Below are positions 31,885 through 36,673 of a DNA stretch of 36,673 nt, piece by piece. Location of the stretch: the NCBI RefSeq assembly GCF_011250565.1, contig NZ_JAANMS010000040.1, positions 1-36,673 on the forward strand, in the 5' to 3' direction. The stretch comes from Nocardioides sp. IC4_145 (GTDB lineage: Bacteria > Actinomycetota > Actinomycetes > Propionibacteriales > Nocardioidaceae). Position 1 is the first letter of the stretch, and each line of letters begins with the position of its first letter. Position numbers and translations under genes: made by a program. The notes beneath the pieces were generated by a model that was not told the origin of the DNA, ran no database searches, and saw only the letters and a list, made by a program, of their open reading frames with translations.

Positions 31885-31890
31885 TAGCCT
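31885..31890 (+). promoter_or_regulatory. -10 box TAGCCT, leaderless-type promoter
   Basis: TAGCCT, 8 nt, then GTG 31899 of the MgtE-N/CBS gene. Confidence 0.55.
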
Positions 31891-31898
31891 CATCTGTC

Positions 31899-33146
31899 GT
31901 GAGCACCACCCCTGCGCGCGTCTACGCCGCCCGACTGGTCGGCCTCCCGATCTTCGACCCGCAGGGCGACCAGGTGGCCAAGGTGCGCGACCTCGTGGCG
32001 GCCGTCCGCTCGGAGGTCAGCCAGCCGCGCGTGCTCGGCATGGTGGCCGAGGTCTTCGGGCGGCGCCGGATCTTCGTGCCGATGACGCGGGTGACCCACA
32101 TCGACGCGGGCTCGGTCTACACGACCGGGCTGCTCAACATGCGCCGCTTCGAGCAGCGCTCCACCGAGACCCTCGTGATCGGCGAGATGCTCGACCGGGA
32201 GGTGTCGATCCCCTCCAGCGGCGTGCGCGGCACCGTCTACGACGTCGCGATGGAGCAGGCGCGCAACCGCGACTGGGTGCTGAGCCGGGTCGCGGTGCAG
32301 GAGCCCTCCAAGGGCCTGCGCCGCCGCGGCCAGACCCACGTGGTCGAGTGGCGCGACGTCGACGGGCTGACCCGTCGCGAGGAGACCCAGGGGGCCACCC
32401 ACCTGGTCCACGCGCTCAACGAGATGCGCCCGGCCGACGCGGCGAGCATGATCCACGACCTGCCGCGGGAGCGGCGTACCGCCGTCGTCGCCGCGCTCGA
32501 CGACGAGCGCCTCGCCGACGTCCTCGAGGAGCTGCCCGAGGAGGACCAGGTCGACATCCTCAGCCAGCTGGACTCCGAGCGCGCCGCCGACGTGCTCGAG
32601 GAGATGTCGGCCGACGACGCCGCCGACCTCATCGCGGACCTCTCCCCCGAGACCGCCGAGGTGCTGCTGGACCTGATGGAGCCGGCGGAGGCCGAGGACG
32701 TGCGGCGGCTGATGTCGTACGTCGAGAACACCGCCGGCGCGATGATGACGCCCGAGCCGGTGATCCTCGGGCCGGACGCGACCATCGCCGACGCGCTCGC
32801 GCACGTGCGCAACCCGGAGCTCACGCCCGCGCTGGCCGCGCTCGTCTACGTCTGCCGCCCCCCGCTGGAGACCCCCACCGGTCGGCTGCTCGGCGTCGCC
32901 CACATCCAGCGGCTGCTGCGCGAGCCGCCCTCGACGCTGGTCGCCGGCGCGCTCGACGACTCGATGGAGAACCTCAGGCCCGAGGCCACGATCGACCAGG
33001 TCGCGGCGCACCTGGCGACGTACAACCTCGTCGCCGCGCCCGTCGTCGACGAGAACGGCCACCTGCTCGGCGCCGTCACCGTGGACGACCTGCTCGACCA
33101 CATGCTCCCCGAGGGCTGGCGCGACCGGACGGTGCGCCGTGGCTGA
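31899..33146 (+). CDS. MgtE N-terminal/CBS-domain protein without the channel
   Basis: 415 residues. The first ~170 residues are a PRC-barrel-like beta region (ARLVGLPIFDPQGDQVAKVRD). The middle has the acidic MgtE-N superhelix (LADVLEELPEEDQVDIL; RAADVLEEMSADDAADL), and the last ~150 residues a CBS pair with MMTPEPVILGPDATIADAL and PVVDENGHLLGAVTVDDLL. The five-helix Mg2+ channel of true MgtE is missing, so this is a soluble, perhaps Mg2+- or nucleotide-sensing, protein. It overlaps DUF1003 by 8 nt, so they are coupled. In M. tuberculosis the same type of pair (Rv1231c-Rv1232c) lies near mrp. Confidence 0.9.
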   Translation: MSTTPARVYAARLVGLPIFDPQGDQVAKVRDLVAAVRSEVSQPRVLGMVAEVFGRRRIFVPMTRVTHIDAGSVYTTGLLNMRRFEQRSTETLVIGEMLDREVSIPSSGVRGTVYDVAMEQARNRDWVLSRVAVQEPSKGLRRRGQTHVVEWRDVDGLTRREETQGATHLVHALNEMRPADAASMIHDLPRERRTAVVAALDDERLADVLEELPEEDQVDILSQLDSERAADVLEEMSADDAADLIADLSPETAEVLLDLMEPAEAEDVRRLMSYVENTAGAMMTPEPVILGPDATIADALAHVRNPELTPALAALVYVCRPPLETPTGRLLGVAHIQRLLREPPSTLVAGALDDSMENLRPEATIDQVAAHLATYNLVAAPVVDENGHLLGAVTVDDLLDHMLPEGWRDRTVRRG

Positions 33147-33738
33147 GCCGCGCACGAACCGCGCGCGCCTGGACACCCCCCGCGAGGCGCGCCGCCGCTC
33201 GATCTTCACCCGGCGCCCGTCGTACGACGCCGACACCTTCGGCGTCTTCGCCGAGCAGTTCGCCCGGTTCATGGGCACCGCGCGGTTCCTGCTCTACATG
33301 ACCGGCTTCGTCGTGCTGTGGGTGCTCTGGAACGCCACCGTGCCCGGCGAGAGCCGCTTCGACGACTACCCGTTCATCTTCCTGACCCTCATGCTCAGCC
33401 TCCAGGCGTCGTACGCCGCGCCGCTGATCCTGCTCGCGCAGAACCGCCAGGAGCAGCGCGACAAGGTGATCGCCGAGCAGGACCGCCAGGCCAACGCGCG
33501 CGCCCACGCCGACATGGAGTTCCTCGCCCGCGAGGTCGCCTCGCTGCGGATGTCGGTCGGCGAGATGGCGACCCGCGACTTCCTCCGCTCCGAGCTGCGG
33601 GCACTGCTCGGCGAGCTCGACGAGCGCGCCGAGGCGGGCGCGCTGGACCGCGCCGACGAGCACGCCGACCGGCGCCAGGCGCGTGAGCCTCGTCCCACCC
33701 CTGCTGCGGATGAGGGGTCGGACTCCCCCGCGACCTAG
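33139..33738 (+). CDS. DUF1003 membrane protein
   Basis: 199 residues from GTG 33139, overlapping the upstream gene by 8 nt. A basic N-terminus precedes two membrane segments (FLLYMTGFVVLWVLWN and YPFIFLTLMLSLQASYAAPLILLA), followed by the family-typical NRQEQRDK and a long charged cytoplasmic helix (EFLAREVASLRMSVGEMATRDFLRSEL). DUF1003 function is unknown. The tight coupling to the MgtE-N/CBS protein suggests the two form one complex, with the CBS protein as a soluble sensor. The mrp promoter lies inside its last codons. Confidence 0.92.
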   Translation: MAEPRTNRARLDTPREARRRSIFTRRPSYDADTFGVFAEQFARFMGTARFLLYMTGFVVLWVLWNATVPGESRFDDYPFIFLTLMLSLQASYAAPLILLAQNRQEQRDKVIAEQDRQANARAHADMEFLAREVASLRMSVGEMATRDFLRSELRALLGELDERAEAGALDRADEHADRRQAREPRPTPAADEGSDSPAT

Positions 33739-33741
33739 ACT
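33736..33741 (+). promoter_or_regulatory. -10 box TAGACT, leaderless-type promoter of mrp
   Basis: TAGACT, 8 nt, then ATG 33750. The hexamer overlaps the stop codon of the DUF1003 gene (TAG 33736-33738). Confidence 0.55.
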
Positions 33742-33749
33742 CGGACATC

Positions 33750-34913
33750 ATGAGCACCGGGCTTGTCGACAAGGTCAACGCAGCTCTCGCGACGGTCAAC
33801 GACCCCGAGATCAAGCGGCCCATCACCGACCTGGGCATGGTCGACTCCGTCGAGGTCGACGGCGCCGGCATCGCCAAGGTGCACGTCCTGCTGACGGTCG
33901 CGGGCTGCCCGCTGAAGGACACCATCAACCGCGACGTCACCGCCGCGGTCGGCCAGGTCCCCGGGATCACCGGCGTCGACCTCTCGCTGGGCGTGATGAC
34001 CGCCGAGCAGCGGGCCGGCCTCAAGGACGTCCTCAGCGGCGGACAGGCGCAGCGCGAGATCCCCTTCGCCCAGCCCGGCAACCTCACCAAGGTCTTCGCG
34101 ATCGCCTCCGGCAAGGGCGGCGTCGGCAAGTCCTCGGTCACCGTCAACCTCGCGCTGGCCATGGCCGGCCAGGGGCTCAAGGTCGGCATCGTGGACGCCG
34201 ACATCTACGGCCACTCGGTGCCCGCCATGCTCGGTGTCGCCGACTCGCGGCCCACCCAGGTCGAGGACCTGATCATGCCGGTGCCGACCGCCAGCGGCGT
34301 CTCGGTCATCTCGATCGGCATGCTCAAGCCGCGACGCGACCAGGTCGTCGCCTGGCGCGGCCCGATGCTCGACCGCGCGCTCGTGCAGATGCTCGCCGAC
34401 GTCTACTGGGGCGACCTCGACGTCCTGCTCCTGGACCTGCCCCCGGGCACCGGCGACGTAGCGATCTCGCTGGGCCAGCACCTGCCCGGCGCCGAGGTCG
34501 TCGTCGTCACCACGCCGCAGGAGGCCGCCGCCGAGGTCGCCGAGCGCGCCGGCACGATGGCCTCGATGATGCACCAGCGCGTCGTCGGCGTCGTCGAGAA
34601 CATGAGCTACCTCCCCTGCCCGCACTGCACCCCCGAGGGCAAGGAGCACCGCCTCGAGGTGTTCGGCGCCGGCGGTGGCGAGCGGGTGGCGCAGACGCTG
34701 TCGTCGCGGTTCGGCTACGACGTGCCCGTCCTCGGCCAGATCCCGCTCGACATCTCGCTACGTGAGGGCGGCGACGCCGGCAAGCCGATCGTCGAGGCCG
34801 ACCCCACCGCTCCGGCCGCCCGGGTGCTGCACCAGGTGGCCTCCACCCTGTCCGGTCGTGGTCGCGGACTGGCCGGCATGCAGCTGGGGCTCACGCCTGC
34901 CGCTAGGTTCTGA
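33750..34913 (+). CDS. mrp: Mrp/NBP35-family iron-sulfur carrier ATPase
   Basis: 387 residues. The N-terminal ~85 residues are a DUF59/MIP18 domain (VNDPEIKRPITDLGMV... LTVAGCPLKD). The P-loop domain has the deviant Walker A SGKGGVGKSS, DADIYGHS (switch), and LLLDLPPGTGD. The iron-sulfur CxxC is in YLPCPHC. Mrp proteins hold a [4Fe-4S] cluster between two subunits and pass it to apo-enzymes. Full-length and intact. tatB starts 4 bp after its stop, behind its own -10 box. The cluster order with the MgtE-N/CBS gene is conserved in actinobacteria. Confidence 0.95.
   Translation: MSTGLVDKVNAALATVNDPEIKRPITDLGMVDSVEVDGAGIAKVHVLLTVAGCPLKDTINRDVTAAVGQVPGITGVDLSLGVMTAEQRAGLKDVLSGGQAQREIPFAQPGNLTKVFAIASGKGGVGKSSVTVNLALAMAGQGLKVGIVDADIYGHSVPAMLGVADSRPTQVEDLIMPVPTASGVSVISIGMLKPRRDQVVAWRGPMLDRALVQMLADVYWGDLDVLLLDLPPGTGDVAISLGQHLPGAEVVVVTTPQEAAAEVAERAGTMASMMHQRVVGVVENMSYLPCPHCTPEGKEHRLEVFGAGGGERVAQTLSSRFGYDVPVLGQIPLDISLREGGDAGKPIVEADPTAPAARVLHQVASTLSGRGRGLAGMQLGLTPAARF
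34904..34909 (+). promoter_or_regulatory. -10 box TAGGTT, leaderless-type promoter of tatB
   Basis: TAGGTT, 7 nt, then GTG 34917. It lies in the last codons of mrp, so tatB can be expressed independently of it. Confidence 0.5.
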
Positions 34914-34916
34914 CCC

Positions 34917-35252
34917 GTGTTCGGGGTCGGGCTGCCGGAGTTCGCTGTCATCGCGTTCGTCGCGGTGCTCGTCTTCGGCCCTGACAAGCTCCCGGAGCTG
35001 GCCAAGCAGGCTGGTCAGTTCCTGCGCAAGGCCAAGCAGCTCGCCAACTCCGCGCGGGACGAGCTGCGCAACGAGCTCGGTCCCGAGTACGCCGACCTCG
35101 AGCTCCGCGACCTCGACCCCCGCGTGATCGTGCGCAAGCACGTGATGGAGGCGATGTCGGACGCCGAGGAGGAGGCCGCCCGCCCCAAGCGCCGCGGCCT
35201 GCGCCCGCTCGCCGACGGCGAGGTCCCGCCGTACGACGTCGACGCCACCTGA
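34917..35252 (+). CDS. tatB: Twin-arginine translocase subunit TatB
   Basis: 111 residues. The N-terminus MFGVGLPEFAVIAFVAVLVFGP is the short membrane anchor with the FGxGLPE and FGPDKLPEL hinge of TatA/B. An amphipathic helix (LAKQAGQFLRKAKQLANSAR) and a charged tail with a long acidic/basic end follow. The Glu after Pro in the membrane anchor and the long tail fit TatB rather than TatA. It joins TatC as the receptor for folded, twin-arginine exported proteins. tatA and tatC are not in the window. The 22-bp array follows 12 bp after its stop. Confidence 0.9.
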   Translation: MFGVGLPEFAVIAFVAVLVFGPDKLPELAKQAGQFLRKAKQLANSARDELRNELGPEYADLELRDLDPRVIVRKHVMEAMSDAEEEAARPKRRGLRPLADGEVPPYDVDAT

Positions 35253-35264
35253 CCCGCACCCGCC

Positions 35265-35418
35265 GAGGTGGCACCGCCGCAGGGTCGAGGTGGCACCGCC
35301 GCAGGGTCGAGGTGGCACCGCCGCAGGGTCGGACCTGCAGGAGCGCCACCTCGGACTTGCGCACTTGCCACCTCGGACCTGCAGGAGCGCCACCTCGGAC
35401 CTGCGCACGTGCCACTTC
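35265..35418. repeat. Seven-unit 22-bp repeat array with central inversion
   Basis: Exactly 7 x 22 bp. Units 1-3 (35265-35286, 35287-35308, 35309-35330) are identical and read GAGGTGGC, 6 nt, GCAGGGTC. Units 4-7 (35331-35352, 35353-35374, 35375-35396, 35397-35418) are the inverse and end in GCCACCTC (GCCACTTC in the last). Units 4 and 6 are identical and alternate with the similar 5 and 7. All share GAGGTGGC-N6-GCA in one orientation. Flanks (CCGCC before, GGCGG after) extend the dyad. It lies between convergent genes. Confidence 0.95.
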
Positions 35419-35426
35419 GGCGGGTC

Positions 35427-35966
35427 TCAGGCGTCGCGGGACTGGACCGCGGCGAGGGCGGTGAAGGCGACGAGGACGAGGCGGCCGGCGGACCCGGTGC
35501 GGACCTCGACGAAGTCGGCACCGACGCGGGCCAGGGTGCCGTCGTGGGCGCCCCCGTCAGCGGTGCGCACGACACACCGTTCGCCGGCGTCGGCGAGCCG
35601 GCGCAGCGCCGAGCCGACGGTGAGCCGGGACGTGCCGGGCCACGCGACCTCGGGCACCGATCGGGGCGAGGCGTCGTGGACCACCGCCACCGCCGGCAGG
35701 TGCACGACCCACTCCTGACCGGGGCCGCGCAGGTGGCACCACCCCGTGCCGACCCGCTCGAGCGTCCCGGCGAGCAGGCCGGCGCCGCGCACCTCCAGCC
35801 CCAGCTCCGTCCCGACGGACGCGACGAGGCGGGAGGCGAGCGTGACCTGCTGGTACTCCGCCCGGCTGCGGTCGGCCAGCTCCGCGGCGCGCTCGCGGTC
35901 GTACGCCGCCTCGGCCTGCTGCTCGAGGTCGTCGAGGACGCCGAACAGCTCGCGCTCCCAGCCCAT
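35427..35966 (-). CDS. Uncharacterised actinobacterial protein, coiled coil plus beta domain
   Basis: 179 residues from ATG 35966, 8 nt behind a TAACGT -10 box. The first ~45 residues form a charged helix (MGWERELFGVLDDLEQQAEA, then YDRERAAELADRSRAEYQQ). The remainder is beta-rich, with two copies of a similar pattern: GTLERVGTGWCHL... and GTLARVGADFVEVRT, reminiscent of Sm-like or SH3-like small barrels. No catalytic residues or membrane segments are seen. I do not recognise a named family. It is convergent with tatB and separated from it by the 22-bp array. Confidence 0.75.
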   Translation of the reverse strand: MGWERELFGVLDDLEQQAEAAYDRERAAELADRSRAEYQQVTLASRLVASVGTELGLEVRGAGLLAGTLERVGTGWCHLRGPGQEWVVHLPAVAVVHDASPRSVPEVAWPGTSRLTVGSALRRLADAGERCVVRTADGGAHDGTLARVGADFVEVRTGSAGRLVLVAFTALAAVQSRDA

Positions 35967-35974
35967 GTCGGCGC

Positions 35975-35980
35975 ACGTTA
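35975..35980 (-). promoter_or_regulatory. -10 box TAACGT, leaderless-type promoter
   Basis: On the minus strand, TAACGT, 8 nt, then ATG 35966. Confidence 0.5.
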
Positions 35981-36067
35981 GCCGCTGGCGGCCCCGTGGT
36001 CGCGTCCGCCCGCGTCCGATGGCTGGAAGCCCGGACAGCCAGACGCCTCCGGGGTGACCATGGAGGC

Positions 36068-36274
36068 ATGACGACGACGGTGGTGCAGGTGCTCTGGGGC
36101 GTAAGCCTCGCGGTGGCGGCGCTCGTGGTGGGCCTCGGCATCGAGCTCCACCTCGACGGCGCCGGCGCGCTGACCAGCTACCCGCTGGTGGTCGGCGGGA
36201 TCCTCCTGCTGCCGGCCGTCTCGGCACTGCTGGACCGCCTCGGAGGGTTGATGGCACCGCCGACGGGGGGCTGA
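36068..36274 (+). CDS. Small two-helix membrane protein
   Basis: 68 residues from ATG 36068. Two hydrophobic segments (VLWGVSLAVAALVVGLGIEL and YPLVVGGILLLPAVSALL) separated by a short acidic loop, ending in GLMAPPTGG. GGAGG lies only 1 nt before the ATG, so the exact start is unsure. No family recognised. Convergent genes do not compete on this stretch, and the hydrophobic pattern supports reality. Confidence 0.55.
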   Translation: MTTTVVQVLWGVSLAVAALVVGLGIELHLDGAGALTSYPLVVGGILLLPAVSALLDRLGGLMAPPTGG

Positions 36275-36354
36275 CCTGCACGGATGGTGGGTACCGGGGT
36301 CAACGGCGCGGAGACGCGCCATCCCCTGCAGTGAATTCCCCGCATCCGAAGGAG

Positions 36355-36646
36355 TACCCCCATGGAGATCGTGGGCATCATCATCGCCGGTCTGATCATC
36401 GGCCTGCTCGGCAAGCTGATCGCGCCGGGCGACAAGGACAACACCCCGATCTGGCTCACGCTGCTCTGCGGCGTCGGCGGCGTCCTGCTCGGCCTGGTCG
36501 TCTACCGCGCCTTCGGTGGCGACGGCTCGGCCGGCATCGACTGGACCCGCTGGATCGTCTCGATCGCGATCGCGGCGGTCCTCGTCGTCATCGCCTCGAC
36601 GGTGACCGGTCGCAACAGCGGCGCCCGCCGCAGCGCGCACCGCTGA
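36355..36646 (+). CDS. GlsB/YeaQ/YmgE family stress-response membrane protein
   Basis: Coding part is 36362-36646 (94 residues); the entry begins at the ribosome binding site region just upstream (AAGGAG at 36348-36353 area, followed by ATG 36362). The family signature is EIVGIIIAGLIIGLLGKLIAPG in the first helix, then WLTLLCGVGGVLLGLVVY and a third helix (WIVSIAIAAVLVVIAST) before a basic tail. These three-helix proteins (transglycosylase-associated fold) rise under envelope or acid stress. Full length. The 87 bp before it hold a GGGTAC that loosely resembles a SigB-type -10, without a clear -35. Confidence 0.88.
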
Positions 36647-36673
36647 CGCTCGGCAACCAGCAGCACCACGCCG

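Noticed and set aside
35265..35418. CRISPR array
   Set aside because: Units abut with no spacers and invert half-way; no cas genes.
36275..36361. SigB-type promoter before the GlsB-like gene
   Set aside because: GGGTAC resembles the -10, but there is no G-T-T-type -35 at proper spacing.

Overview
This is a chromosomal window of very high G+C DNA (coding third positions are almost all G or C) with frequent GTG starts, ATGA/GTGA overlaps and leaderless-type promoters. Gene content points to an actinobacterium, most likely Nocardioides or another Nocardioidaceae: DUF3107, DUF5302, DUF6758 and SCO7613-like proteins and several paralogous sulfotransferases. I see no rRNA, tRNA, CRISPR array, transposase or phage gene, and no gene-free stretch longer than about 225 bp.

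Region 1 (1-8.6 kb) is conserved core. It holds the end of a giant membrane protein, an alkyltransferase-like DNA-repair protein, a secreted serine protease, moeZ, a TetR regulator, DUF3107, a ferritin-like protein and a DEAD-box RNA helicase. The order resembles Mycobacterium tuberculosis Rv3204-Rv3211, with ParA and a histidine phosphatase further on as in Rv3213c/Rv3214. Region 2 (8.6-13.2 kb) interrupts that order. It has a translationally coupled ABC uptake operon (permease, lipoprotein, ATPase, methyltransferase) of the FecCD/BtuC type, possibly the putative F420-0 transporter group, behind an unusual leader, and an L,D-transpeptidase next to ParA. Region 3 (14-19.7 kb) has an SDR, a PHP phosphoesterase, small zinc-binding and DUF6758 proteins, a histidine phosphatase, an MFS transporter, a MaoC hydratase and two tiny conserved proteins.

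Region 4 (19.7-31.8 kb, nearly all minus strand) is the accessory, envelope-oriented part. It carries three sulfotransferase paralogues, an acyl-CoA dehydrogenase, and a compact run of an RCC1-propeller/degenerate-cutinase protein, a membrane-anchored endonuclease/exonuclease/phosphatase-fold enzyme, a LicD-like/methyltransferase fusion, a sulfotransferase and a small coiled-coil protein. A secreted phospholipase D-like protein and a lipoprotein follow. This run is the best candidate for an undescribed system; surface glycopolymer modification is my inference. Region 5 (31.9 kb to the end) returns to conserved genes (MgtE-N/CBS protein, DUF1003, Mrp, TatB), then a striking array of seven 22-bp units, an uncharacterised protein and two small membrane proteins.

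The main non-coding finds are: the 22-bp array with an internal inversion (35265-35418); twin palindromes sharing a core (28666-28760); a 17-bp motif shared by the maoC and acyl-CoA dehydrogenase upstream regions; a possible pseudoknot and an operator palindrome before the ABC operon; and at least nine leaderless-type promoters.
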